A stretch of DNA of 35,284 nt from Nostoc sp. LEGE 12450. GTDB taxonomy: Bacteria; Cyanobacteriota; Cyanobacteriia; Cyanobacteriales; Nostocaceae. The stretch is taken from positions 1 to 35,284 of the forward strand of contig NZ_JADEXU010000080.1 in the NCBI RefSeq assembly GCF_015206895.1, read 5' to 3'. The position numbers and the translations under genes are program-made. A model generated the notes under the pieces. The model was not told where the DNA came from. It worked only from the letters and a program-made list of their open reading frames with translations, and made no database searches. Of the stretch, positions 25,208 through 34,357 are shown piece by piece (position 1 is the first letter of the stretch; each line of letters begins with the position of its first letter).

Positions 25208-26959
25208 TTAATCATCGTAGTCTTTGCGAAGTTGCTCGTAGTTAAATACTCTGGGGCGACGCTTTTGAGGTTGAGGGGTTTCTTCGACAGTTTCTACTGG
25301 CTCTTTAGTTTGAAACGGTTTTACAGAATGCACCTGAGCTTGTTCTTCCTTCTTGCGTTCCTTATGGGTCTTTTTCTTCTGCTTAATAAAAGTATCTCTG
25401 TCTTGCACTTCTGCAAGGATAGATTTATTACTTAATTGCTTGCCTGCACTACGAATTTTTCGGCTTGCAGCTTTTGCTTCCTCCAAGGAGATTTGCTCAG
25501 TTTCTAAGTCAATCGCATGAGCTTGAGACAGTAGCACTTCTTTTGCTGAATCTTGACGGTATACAAAAACAGTTGATATATCTCTGGGGTCGTATCGCAG
25601 CAACACACTTTCTCCTGCATAAGCTGCCAGGTAATCTCCCCGATACATAATATTTTCAAAGCTTACATATCCGCCTTTGTAAATGCTGCGACGTGTCTTT
25701 TTCATCAGGCAGATATCTAATTCTCGGTCATTAACCAAACTTGGTAGCGCAGGTAATCCCGCCTCCCAGCGTTGAAACCGTGTTTGATCTCCACTGCGGG
25801 CATCTATTCGCTGATTGTAGTTATCAATGATGTACCGCACTATCAATAGATGTAATTCTCGCAGAGTAATACAAGCTTCCTCCTCTGCTCCTTCTGGACG
25901 CTCTTGTACATTTGAACCTAGATAACCGTAAAATCCCGACAAAAAATCTGTGTTGATAGTCCCAAATCCACGTTCTTCAATACCACCTTCGGGAGGGCGA
26001 TCGCGTAAATGGCACTCAAAACCAAGTTGAAAACCAATTTGCTTCAAATGCTCGGAGCGAAAATCCTTCCCGCCATCAGTAAATAAGTTTTCTGGAACCC
26101 CGTAAGTTCCCCACTCGCAATAAAGTTTATATTCCGAACTATACTGCTTGCGTAACATCGCATGACGCATAGCTAAGGCGACTACCAGAGAACTAGGTGG
26201 ATCAAAACCTAAATGGATGCCCATAATACAGCGCGAATAGCTATCTGTAATTTTTGTGAACCAAGGACGTGCCAAAGTTTCACCGTACTGGTCAACTAGC
26301 ATGACATCCAATTTTGTATGGTCGCACTGCCAAACATGGTTACTATGATGTACATCGAGGGTCTGACCATCACGAGTTTGATGGGAAACTCTCGATCCAC
26401 GCCAACCAATATTTCTTACCTTTTGCTTCTGCTCTTTACGTTCAATAATTGGGTTAAGAACGCGATAAACCGTCATGTGGCAGGGATATTTCTCTAAACC
26501 TAGCTGTCCGGCTCTAACCTGAACTCGAATTGCGACTTGGGCCGGTGTCATTTTTCTACCGTCCTTGTTACCTTCTTTATAAGTTTTGACGATAAAATCT
26601 TGCCAACCATCATCAATCCGATAGCCACCTTTGTCAGAACGTTCGGCTTCAGTAACGCCTGATAAACCCTGTTCTTGATATTTTTTGACGAGTCGCTGTA
26701 CTGTCCGAACCGTCTTGCCAAGTTTTTCTGCGGCTTGCTTTAATTTAATTCCGTAGGTTTTGCGATCGCATGGCCCAATTAGATTTTGTAATACTTCCAC
26801 TCTCAACTTAGCTTCTGCCGAGAGTTCAGTAACAATTACATTGTTTTCTTTTGCGTCTGCACTCTCCGAAGTTTTATCAACCTGATCCGAGCGATCGTGC
26901 AGAAGCAAAAATTCAGCAACCTCATTGGAGTTTGGAGTTTCACCCATAACAAACTTCAT
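25208..26959 (-). CDS. tnsB: TnsB, DDE transposase of the CAST
   Basis: 583 residues, a member of the rve/Mu-B C-terminal family. N-terminal helix-turn-helix DNA-binding domains (about 45-180, including GKTVRTVQRLVKKYQEQGL) recognise the end repeats. The catalytic core has D213 (WQCDHTKLD), D295 (LFTDGGKDF) and E329 (GGIEERGFG). A beta-barrel follows (GGYVSFENIMYRGDYLAAYA). The lysine-rich linker ends in the hook FNYEQLRKDYDD that contacts TnsC. It cuts and joins the 3' ends; no TnsA is present to cut the 5' strands. A second in-frame ATG four codons in is an alternative start. The left-end repeats begin about 210 bp upstream of the start. Confidence 0.97.
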   Translation of the reverse strand: MKFVMGETPNSNEVAEFLLLHDRSDQVDKTSESADAKENNVIVTELSAEAKLRVEVLQNLIGPCDRKTYGIKLKQAAEKLGKTVRTVQRLVKKYQEQGLSGVTEAERSDKGGYRIDDGWQDFIVKTYKEGNKDGRKMTPAQVAIRVQVRAGQLGLEKYPCHMTVYRVLNPIIERKEQKQKVRNIGWRGSRVSHQTRDGQTLDVHHSNHVWQCDHTKLDVMLVDQYGETLARPWFTKITDSYSRCIMGIHLGFDPPSSLVVALAMRHAMLRKQYSSEYKLYCEWGTYGVPENLFTDGGKDFRSEHLKQIGFQLGFECHLRDRPPEGGIEERGFGTINTDFLSGFYGYLGSNVQERPEGAEEEACITLRELHLLIVRYIIDNYNQRIDARSGDQTRFQRWEAGLPALPSLVNDRELDICLMKKTRRSIYKGGYVSFENIMYRGDYLAAYAGESVLLRYDPRDISTVFVYRQDSAKEVLLSQAHAIDLETEQISLEEAKAASRKIRSAGKQLSNKSILAEVQDRDTFIKQKKKTHKERKKEEQAQVHSVKPFQTKEPVETVEETPQPQKRRPRVFNYEQLRKDYDD

Positions 26960-27166
26960 AGCTTGAAACTAATTGATTAGGCAGTACAGCAAGTCTCTCT
27001 AAGAAAATCCAAGTTTACAGATTTAGCTTGCATTGAGATGAAGCCGGAATAGGAGTATGACTTCGCAAGTAGAGAGAAACAATAAGACACTATTACGTAT
27101 ATGTCTTATTTATTACTTGTATTTGTTTACATACTATTTAACATAATACTATTTTGCTCCAAAAAG

Positions 27167-27429
27167 CGACATTTAATTTTTTATATTTATCTCATTTCAG
27201 AAAAACGACATTTATTTCGTTATCTATAGCCGAAAAATTTTTAAAGCTGTTTTTTGAAAAAACGACGCTTAAAATGTTATGTCTTTAATTTACGATAGCT
27301 AATTAGTTAAATCATGAATGGTATTAAGTTTAGCCTAAAAAAGCTATATACTTTATTCTGTAAGACTTATAGCTATTTTATATAAACGACATTAATTAGT
27401 TAAGACGACAAATAATTAGTTAATCGACA
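27167..27429 (-). repeat. CAST left end with five TnsB-type sites
   Basis: Plus-strand motifs of form CGACATTAATTAGTTA occur at 27167-27182 (weak), 27206-27222, 27263-27279 (weak), 27387-27402 and 27406-27422. The element closes at 27425-27429 with CGACA. Reading inward, the end is TGTCGATTAACTAATTATTT, nearly identical to the right end. The sites are the inverse orientation of those at the right end, as expected. The terminal pair is 19 bp apart; the inner ones are more widely spaced, which distinguishes left from right end. Confidence 0.88.
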
Positions 27430-27434
27430 TTTTT
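27430..27434. repeat. Target-site duplication, distal side (TTTTT)
   Basis: Directly follows the last base of the element and matches 6705-6709. Confidence 0.85.
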
Positions 27435-27455
27435 AGAGCGACAAATTATTTGTCA
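27432..27455. repeat. Possible decayed end of another V-K CAST
   Basis: Just outside the element, GACAAATTATTTGTC (27440-27454) is a perfect 7+1+7 palindrome closely resembling a terminal TnsB site. With the preceding TTTAGAGC it matches, at 19 of 24 positions, the ShCAST right end as I remember it (TGTACAGT followed by GACAAATTATCTGTCG). In the empty site this motif would lie about 15 bp after the tRNA, where a CAST right end belongs. It could also be a chance palindrome. Confidence 0.4.
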
Positions 27456-27661
27456 ACTGCCTTCCTATGGACTTAATGTAGCTGAATTTCTTGGACTACA
27501 CAAGGCACGCGATCGCTGCTAAACTCATGGAGTTTTAGACAATCGGCAACCAAAAGATTAATAGAACTTGTTACCTACCACTGCGTGAAATAAGTCTCAA
27601 GATAGTGTATGCCTCACCACAGAAGGACTTAAGCTTGGCGTATAAGTTTTAGGAAATAGTG

Positions 27662-27859
27662 ATGAATAAGGAAACAGTTCCTAGTCAAGCTGAAAAATCG
27701 AATCCAGAAGGTGAACCGTCGCAACTAAGTCCAGAACTACTGGACAAAATCAAACACCCTGCGAGAATCGACGATGTTATTCGGGAGCAATCGCCAGAAG
27801 AACGCAAGAGTAACCCAGCTTTAGTACCAGAAATGATTGATGATTCAAGCGAGCAATGA
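27662..27859 (+). CDS. Small acidic hypothetical protein
   Basis: 65 residues from the ATG at 27662 (a GTG at 27659 adds one). Hydrophilic and charged, with no membrane segment: EGEPSQLSPELLDKIKHPAR, then IDDVIREQSPEERKSNPALV. An AGGA ribosome-binding sequence lies about 8 bp upstream. A hairpin terminator about 110 bp downstream supports it being a real gene. No family was recognised. Confidence 0.55.
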   Translation: MNKETVPSQAEKSNPEGEPSQLSPELLDKIKHPARIDDVIREQSPEERKSNPALVPEMIDDSSEQ

Positions 27860-27971
27860 TCGGGTTGGCGATGGAGTAATCTAAAAGCTCAGGTTCCTAA
27901 ATTTTTAGATAAGCCGATAATCTTGTTAGTAATTATTGCTGTCTAATACTAAGCAGTTTTTCTTGATATAG

Positions 27972-28018
27972 TTCCGGCGTGTTGATGTGTAGTAGCACCG
28001 CCGGAATCTCAATTTTTA
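27972..28018 (+). terminator. Factor-independent terminator-like hairpin
   Basis: TTCCGGCG (27972-27979) pairs perfectly with CGCCGGAA (27999-28006), followed by TCTCAATTTTT. It is positioned to end transcription of the small acidic gene. Confidence 0.6.
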
Positions 28019-28631
28019 CTTGATGAATTAGTGGATAAAATTATCTGGGTTTTTGTAAGTGCATTCACGTAGTTTGTCGTAGACATTCGCATCCCATTAC
28101 TGAATAAAAATGGATGCCTCATTTTACTTTTATAGCTGGGTGCATTAATCAACCATAAATTGTCTTTTCTAAATAAAAACAAGCTAACTTTTTCCAATTA
28201 TTTAAACCACCATGATTAAGCTGTAATCCATAATTTGTCTAAATAGATTCAGCCTAATTCACTATACATAAAATTAGTATTAATTGAGTAAAATTGCTAC
28301 CCAAATGCCAGATTTCTTCAAGAAGGGGGAATCTAAATCTAGCTTCAGGAATTTCATTCAACTCTAGATTACTCTTAAATTTAAAATTACTTTCTGTCAT
28401 CTATATTAAGTTAGATTATACAGAGTTTTAATTTTCTAACCAGGGTTATATATACAGGAGTTATCACAAAATATATTCAGGAATTATGCAAGATTATGGA
28501 ATAATATGAAACATTTACAAAGCGTCTCATTGGGGCAGCTTTTCCTGGAGAATAGAATTAGCCTGCCGCAAAGTTCTTGCGAAAGTCTTCATATTATGAA
28601 ACCATAGTTTGTAACTTACTGATACAACTGA
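28019..28631. other. AT-rich non-coding region
   Basis: About 610 bp with no supported gene; short minus-strand open frames lack family features and ribosome-binding sites. It may contain distal tamB promoter elements, but I see none clearly. Confidence 0.4.
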
Positions 28632-28746
28632 GGCTAGTACAGCACGGCGTAAATAAGCCACCCTTTCCAAATCAACGAATTGCCTACGCTGTATTCATTT
28701 TTAATTTTTAATTTTTAATTTTTAATTCCGCCTTGCGGTACTAGCC
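28632..28746. mobile_element. MITE-like foldback element
   Basis: 115 bp with imperfect terminal inverted repeats. The left end reads GGCTAGTACAGCACGGCGTA and the right end, on the complementary strand, reads GGCTAGTACCGCAAGGCGGA; about 20 of 25 terminal bases match. The inside contains a heptamer run. No coding capacity and no clear target duplication. Sequences of this type recur in Nostoc genomes, from memory. Confidence 0.6.
28697..28727. repeat. Heptamer tandem repeat (ATTTTTA)4
   Basis: Four exact ATTTTTA units plus ATT, located inside the foldback element upstream of tamB. Confidence 0.85.
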
Positions 28747-28793
28747 TGTCTCTCGGCTCACTCCAGAAAAAAGTACTGGTACTAGTAACGATA

Positions 28794-31700
28794 ATGACGC
28801 GCTCTCCAAATTCAAAAAATAATCAGGAACCATCTAATCCTCGTTTATGGCTCCTCCTCTTAGGACGTACCAGTTTGGCTCTCGGTGTCGTTTTGCTGGT
28901 CGGAATTGCAGTCGGTGCTTGGTGGGCTAGAAGCTATGTATATAAGGATTTAGCGCCATTAGTGCAGCAAAATCTCGAACAATTGCTTGGGCGACCAGTA
29001 AAAGTAGGGAAAGTTGAACGTTTTTCGCTCTCTAGTCTGAGATTTAGCTCTTTATCCATACCAGCAACTACTACCGATGCAGATCAGGTGGTAGCAAAAG
29101 CTTTGGATGTGCAGTTTTCGCCCTTGCAAGTTCTCTTAACTAGAAAACTGACATTAAATGTAACGTTAGTTCAGCCCAATGTCTACATCCAACAGGATCG
29201 AGATGGTCGTTGGGTTACAGCCCAAGTTAAGGCTGGGGAAGGAAAAGGTGCTATTCAAACCGAATTGCAAACACTTCAAATTCAAGATGGAAATGTGGAG
29301 TTGATGCCGTTCGCCGCACCAACTAAACCGAAAGGTTCAGTAATATTAAATCAAGTTGGTGGTGTTGCCCAATTTTTTGATCAAAATCAGAGGATTGGTT
29401 ATGACATCAATGCTCAACTCGCTAGGGGAGGTGGAGTAAAAATCTCTGGTGAGACACAACTAAAAGCTCAACAAACTAATCTCAAGCTGCAAGCACAAAA
29501 TTTACAAGCATCTGATATTAGTCGATTAATTGAGTTACCAATTGCCTTACAAGCAGGGTATTTAAATGCTGACTTAGCAGTTCAGATTCCACCCAAACTG
29601 TCAGATATAGCGATTACAGGAAATGCTACTGCTAATCAAATCACTGCCAAAATTAAAAATATCCCTCAGCAAGTTTCTAATTTTAATGGGAGATTTTCAT
29701 TTCAAGGTCAGACAGTTGCTTTAGAAAATTTGAGTACGAACTTTGGCAAAGTTCCCATTCTGGCTAATGGAACAATTAATACTCAAACTGGTTTTAATGT
29801 CTCTGCTCAGATAAAACCAGTTAGTGCTAAAAATATTTTAGATACATTGAATGTAAATTCGTCAGTCCCAGCTAGTGGCGAAATTCAAGCAAATATTCAG
29901 GTGTTAGGCGCACTTCAAAAACCAGTTGTTAGCGGTACAGTAAACAATACAAAACCTATTCAAGTTGACCGCGTTCTCTTCAAAGCTGTCAATACTGATT
30001 TCCGTTTGAATGTTTCTCAAACGGCATCTCAACTTGCTGTCTCTAATTTGAAAATATTCCCCGCAGCCGGTGGTCAAATCACAGGAGGCGGTCAAGCTAA
30101 TTTGGGAGCCAAAAGCGACGTAAGATTTAATGCTCAAGTTGACGGAGTATCTGGGGATATTTTAGCGCGTGGCTATGGCGTTAGTTTACCGATCGCAGTT
30201 GGAAATGTCTCGGCAAAAGCAGAAGTCTCTGGCTCACTTGGTAAACAGCCGTTGAACCTTGATATTTCTAGTGTTCAGGTAACGCCGCCAACAGGGGGGC
30301 AAATTACAGCCAGTGGTCAAATTCAACTAGCTCCCCAAGGTCAAGTAGATATAGGTATTCAAGCTCAAGGTTTACCAGGAAATGCGATCGCTCAAGGTTA
30401 CAATATTTCAACTCCCCTGAATCTTGGTGGTATATCTGCGAACGCTAAAGTTTCTGGATCGCTAGGTACACCTTTAAACGTCAATGTTGCTCGCGTTCAA
30501 GCAAATCCAGAGGTGGGAGGGCAAGTAATAGCTAGCGGTCAACTTCAGCTTGCACCCCAAGGTAGGGTGGCGTTGAATGTACAAGCACAAAATTTACCAG
30601 GGGATGCGATCGCACGAGCATACAAATCCTCACCCGGCATTACCATTGGGAATGTATCGGCAAATGCCAATATCTCCGGCACTCTGAGCAACCTGCAAGC
30701 AGTAGCACAGGTGCAAGCGCCTACAGCTACCTATCCCACTAACGCAAGGGTTGTTGTTGCTAAACAAGGAGAGAATATCCTTTTACCAGGTGCGGTGTTG
30801 AACGTGGCAGGTGGGACAATTGTGGCTCAAGGTCAACTTGCACAACAACGCTGGCAAGGAGTTGTCAAAACTTCTCAAATTCAACTCAACCGTTTCTCAC
30901 CACAACTGCGAGGACGGCTCAATAGCAATATTCAGTTAGCAGGCACAACAAAATCTTTTCAGCTTGCAGATATTCGCGCTGCTGGACAAATCCGCCTTTC
31001 CCAAGGGGTAGCACTGCTGGCAAAACCGCTCACCGCTCAATTTCAGTGGAATGGACAGCAGATTATAGTTGAAAACGCAAGTACCCCAGGATTGAGTGCT
31101 AATGGTGCGATCGCAATTCAGTCTCCACCAACAGGCGCACCTAAAATTGCGGGGTTTGATTTAAACGTACTGGCACAGAATTTTAACTTAAAAAATACTG
31201 GTTTTCAAGTTCCTGGAGACGTTGCGTTAGCGGGGGTACTTGATTTTAAGGGAAGAGTTACAGGTACTCCAGATGTACCGCAAGCTAACGGCAACATTCG
31301 GTTACGGAATTTTCAGGTTAGTAACTTGGCATTTGACCCGCTTTTAACTGGAAACGTGAATTTTCAGGGAGGACAGGGAGCAAGTCTGCGATTAGCCGGG
31401 AAGCAAGACAGGATTGCGCTTAACCTGGGTGCAGATTATCGTCCAACTTCATTTTTAGTCAAGCGGGATGAGGCAGTTACTACAGGTAGAACCGAAGGAG
31501 AGAACTTACTCATCAACGCTCAACAGTTTCCCATAGCTTTGATTGGGGGCTTTTTACCAAACAATCAGTTGAAACCTTTAGGGGGGCAATTATCAGGAAA
31601 TTTAGTTGTCAATCTTAATAATTATGCAGTTGCGGGAGACGTTGCGATCGCAGGGCCTCGCGTTGCCAGAGTTGCAGCAGACGAATTTCGCGGCAGCATC

Positions 31701-34178
31701 AATTATGCTGATGGTACTGCTAGCTTGGCTAATGGTCTATTGCGGATTGGAGATAGCAACATCGCTTTAAGTGGAAATGTGCAAACAGGGAACGATCCGC
31801 AATTTCAACTCCAAGCTAACTTAGACCAAGCCAGAATCGAGAGACTTTTACAAGCATTTAATATCTTCGACTTTCAAGACCTTGGCACCGGATTGCAGCC
31901 TCCAACCTTGGCTGGAGCAGAAGTACTTGATACCAAGCCTATCAGTTTGCCCAATGCAGATTTGCTCACACAGCTTGCATATTTTTCAAAAATTGCAACA
32001 TCCATAACACAACAACAGCAAGTAGAGGCAAAAAGAGACTTATCTTTACCTACCCTTGCAGAATTAACGGGTGCTTTGAGCGGTGGAATTACAGCTAATG
32101 GCTCATTAAAATCTGGGTTGAATGTCGGCTTTAATTTCCAAGGTGCGAACTGGAAATGGGGTGAATACTCCATTAATCAAGTCGTTGCTCAAGGCAATTT
32201 TGCCGATGGAATCGTCACACTTTCGCCCTTGAGTATTGGGATAAATCAAGGACTAGTGGCATTTTCGGGACAGTTAGGAACTGAACAATTATCTGGAAAG
32301 TTGAATGTAGCAAGTCTACCTTTATCACTTTTACAACCTTTTATAGAAAGATACCCCATAGATATCACTGGTAATGTAAATGCTGATGCCACATTAGGAG
32401 GTAGTTTACAAGATCCCAGAGCGCAAGGGAATGTGGCACTGGCGAATGCGACTCTCAACCAGCAACCTGTACAAAGCGGACAGGTGAACTTTGACTACAA
32501 CAATGCTCGTTTGAATTTCGACAGTACCCTACTAGTAACAGGAACACAACCAGTTACGATTACAGGTAGCGTACCTGCGCCGTTACCATTTGCCGAAGTG
32601 CAACCAGATAGCAATCAAATCAGCATCAACGCCGATGTGAACAATGAAGGATTGGCACTATTAAATCTGTTTACTAATAATCAAGTTACTTGGGTAGATG
32701 GTCAAGGAAAAGTAGACTTAAATGTTCAGGGTACTTTAAACGAACCAATTATCAATGGAAACGCCACAGTTAACAATGCAACTATTAGCGCTCAAGCTTT
32801 ATCTGAACCCCTAACGAATGTGACAGGGACAGCACAATTCAATGGTAGTACGGTGAATGTTAACAACATTCAAGCTCTTTACAATGAAGGGCAAATAACT
32901 GCATCAGGCATCCTGCCAATTCTCAATCCTCAGCCAGCCACAGCGAATCCCCTGACAATATCAATAGCAGACAAACTCAACTTTAAGCTTGCAGGATTGT
33001 ATGAAGGCGGTGTCGGCGGCAATGCTGTAATTCGCGGAACAGCCTTAAAACCCGTAATTGGTGGAGAGATTCGGCTAAGTGATGGTCGAGTGATTATTGG
33101 AAATACTGCTAAGACAAAATCAGCAGCTACAACAGAAGCTAACACTAACGTCATAAATCTAAATAGAGAACAGGTTAACGCTAATGCTACACCTACACCA
33201 GAAAGTAACGCTAGCGCAGTGACTACAGCAGAGAGTGTTACTAAACCAGATAATAATGCTAACACCGCAGCAACTCCACCCAATTTACCTGTAGAGTTTG
33301 CAGATTTAAGGTTGAGTCTAGATGACGATGTTCGTGTTACCACTGAATCCCTATTAAGCTTTGTACCAGGAGGAGCCGCATTAAGTCAGCCCATACTGAA
33401 CTTTGAGGCAAAAGGCGACTTGACCATCAATGGTACATTAGCCAAGCCACTTCCTGAAGGATTGATTCGTTTGACAGGAGGACGACTGAGCTTATTTTCC
33501 ACTGAGTTTGCTTTGGCGCGAGGCTACGAACAAACTGCGCGGTTTACTCCAAGTCAAGGACTTGACCCTACTTTGGATGTTCGGCTGACTGCGATTGTAC
33601 CGGAAGCATCAGCAACGAACAGCCGAATTTTGGAATCACCATTGTCTGCTGAAATCAGCGATGTTTCTGCGACTAACTTCGGTACTTTACGTACCGTTCG
33701 CGTTCAAGCAAGAGTGGACGGGCCAGCGAGTGAATTGGGCGAAAATTTGGAACTGACGAGTGAACCTAGCCGTAGTCGTGGAGAAATAGTTGCTTTGCTA
33801 GGTGGCTCTATTCTTGGTTCTTTCGGTCAAGCAGATGCAGGACAAGGGCTGACTAATTTCGCTAGTTCTACCATTTTAGGTGGTTTACAAGGAACTATTA
33901 CTGCGATCGGTCAAGCTGTTGGTTTCAGCGAATTTCGGATATTTCCTACCCCTACTACTAGTAATGAAACAAGGACAGCTTCAGTTCTGAATTTATCAGC
34001 AGAAGGTGTGTTTAATATTAATAGAAATTTCTCTGCTTCTTTATCACGCCCTCTTTCTAGCGATGAGTCTTTCCGTTATAACGTCCTTTATCGACTCAAT
34101 GATGAAATTTTGATGCGAGGCTCAACTAATTTAGGGGATGAAAATTTATTCCAAGTTCAGTATGAAACTCGATTTTAG
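28794..34178 (+). CDS. tamB: TamB-family (AsmA-like) envelope protein
   Basis: 1,794 residues. A single N-terminal membrane segment (about 17-46, LLLLGRTSLALGVVLLVGIA) anchors a very long periplasmic body of repeated beta-strand units. Recurrent blocks include SVQVTPPTGGQITASGQIQL and ARVQANPEVGGQVIASGQLQ, with QAQGLPGNAIAQGY versus QAQNLPGDAIARAY. The C-terminal TamB domain (DUF490, about 1450-1794) ends in a beta-barrel-interacting tail, FQVQYETRF. TamB-type proteins form hydrophobic grooves bridging the inner and outer membrane and move phospholipids or assist outer-membrane protein assembly. Internal repeats around residues 460-620 show recent duplication of a roughly 70-residue unit. The start follows the MITE by 47 bp. 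Confidence 0.9.
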   Translation: MTRSPNSKNNQEPSNPRLWLLLLGRTSLALGVVLLVGIAVGAWWARSYVYKDLAPLVQQNLEQLLGRPVKVGKVERFSLSSLRFSSLSIPATTTDADQVVAKALDVQFSPLQVLLTRKLTLNVTLVQPNVYIQQDRDGRWVTAQVKAGEGKGAIQTELQTLQIQDGNVELMPFAAPTKPKGSVILNQVGGVAQFFDQNQRIGYDINAQLARGGGVKISGETQLKAQQTNLKLQAQNLQASDISRLIELPIALQAGYLNADLAVQIPPKLSDIAITGNATANQITAKIKNIPQQVSNFNGRFSFQGQTVALENLSTNFGKVPILANGTINTQTGFNVSAQIKPVSAKNILDTLNVNSSVPASGEIQANIQVLGALQKPVVSGTVNNTKPIQVDRVLFKAVNTDFRLNVSQTASQLAVSNLKIFPAAGGQITGGGQANLGAKSDVRFNAQVDGVSGDILARGYGVSLPIAVGNVSAKAEVSGSLGKQPLNLDISSVQVTPPTGGQITASGQIQLAPQGQVDIGIQAQGLPGNAIAQGYNISTPLNLGGISANAKVSGSLGTPLNVNVARVQANPEVGGQVIASGQLQLAPQGRVALNVQAQNLPGDAIARAYKSSPGITIGNVSANANISGTLSNLQAVAQVQAPTATYPTNARVVVAKQGENILLPGAVLNVAGGTIVAQGQLAQQRWQGVVKTSQIQLNRFSPQLRGRLNSNIQLAGTTKSFQLADIRAAGQIRLSQGVALLAKPLTAQFQWNGQQIIVENASTPGLSANGAIAIQSPPTGAPKIAGFDLNVLAQNFNLKNTGFQVPGDVALAGVLDFKGRVTGTPDVPQANGNIRLRNFQVSNLAFDPLLTGNVNFQGGQGASLRLAGKQDRIALNLGADYRPTSFLVKRDEAVTTGRTEGENLLINAQQFPIALIGGFLPNNQLKPLGGQLSGNLVVNLNNYAVAGDVAIAGPRVARVAADEFRGSINYADGTASLANGLLRIGDSNIALSGNVQTGNDPQFQLQANLDQARIERLLQAFNIFDFQDLGTGLQPPTLAGAEVLDTKPISLPNADLLTQLAYFSKIATSITQQQQVEAKRDLSLPTLAELTGALSGGITANGSLKSGLNVGFNFQGANWKWGEYSINQVVAQGNFADGIVTLSPLSIGINQGLVAFSGQLGTEQLSGKLNVASLPLSLLQPFIERYPIDITGNVNADATLGGSLQDPRAQGNVALANATLNQQPVQSGQVNFDYNNARLNFDSTLLVTGTQPVTITGSVPAPLPFAEVQPDSNQISINADVNNEGLALLNLFTNNQVTWVDGQGKVDLNVQGTLNEPIINGNATVNNATISAQALSEPLTNVTGTAQFNGSTVNVNNIQALYNEGQITASGILPILNPQPATANPLTISIADKLNFKLAGLYEGGVGGNAVIRGTALKPVIGGEIRLSDGRVIIGNTAKTKSAATTEANTNVINLNREQVNANATPTPESNASAVTTAESVTKPDNNANTAATPPNLPVEFADLRLSLDDDVRVTTESLLSFVPGGAALSQPILNFEAKGDLTINGTLAKPLPEGLIRLTGGRLSLFSTEFALARGYEQTARFTPSQGLDPTLDVRLTAIVPEASATNSRILESPLSAEISDVSATNFGTLRTVRVQARVDGPASELGENLELTSEPSRSRGEIVALLGGSILGSFGQADAGQGLTNFASSTILGGLQGTITAIGQAVGFSEFRIFPTPTTSNETRTASVLNLSAEGVFNINRNFSASLSRPLSSDESFRYNVLYRLNDEILMRGSTNLGDENLFQVQYETRF

Positions 34179-34180
34179 AT

Positions 34181-34327
34181 TGCTGCAATGTTAATGCAGA
34201 CCGATGCAATGGCATTGTCAATCGATGCAATGGCATTGCTAGCCGATACAATAGCATTGTCAGTCGATGCAACGTTAATTCAGACCGATGCAATAGCATT
34301 GTCAGTCGAAACAATGGCATTGTTACC
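34181..34327. repeat. Seven-copy 21-bp tandem repeat
   Basis: Seven consecutive 21-bp units start at 34181, 34202, 34223, 34244, 34265, 34286 and 34307. The core is CGATGCAATGGCATTGTCAG; units 1 and 5 carry the variant AACGTTAATTCAGAC-type half. They fill the gap between the convergent tamB and deacetylase genes. Since 21 is a multiple of three, the minus strand stays open and reads RLTMPLH-like heptapeptides, but this is probably not a gene. Confidence 0.9.
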
Positions 34328-34357
34328 CAATAGTTTAGTTTGTCACTGATGATTAAA

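Larger units (their letters stand above)
6710..27429. mobile_element. Type V-K CRISPR-associated transposon (Cas12k CAST) carrying defence cargo
   Basis: About 20.7 kb, bounded by inverted ends that read inward TGTCGAATAACTAATTATTT on the tRNA side and TGTCGATTAACTAATTATTT on the other, with flanking TTTTT duplications. It encodes tnsB, tnsC, tniQ and cas12k, a tracrRNA, a CRISPR repeat and a tRNA-matching short spacer, all on the minus strand. There is no tnsA, which in this family predicts nick-only donor cleavage and cointegrate products. Cargo lies between tniQ and cas12k. The core genes look intact and the ends are well conserved, so the element could be active. Decayed fragments inside it (a second tniQ, an hsdS tail, STAS/PIN pieces) show repeated cargo turnover. 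Confidence 0.95.

Noticed and set aside
27439..27455. Taking 27455 as the left boundary of the CAST
   Set aside because: The end there would not start with TGT, would have no matching duplication, and would not mirror the right end, whereas 27429 satisfies all three.
28009..28197. Minus-strand 62-codon frame in the AT-rich gap
   Set aside because: No domain, no ribosome-binding site, low-complexity AT-rich composition.
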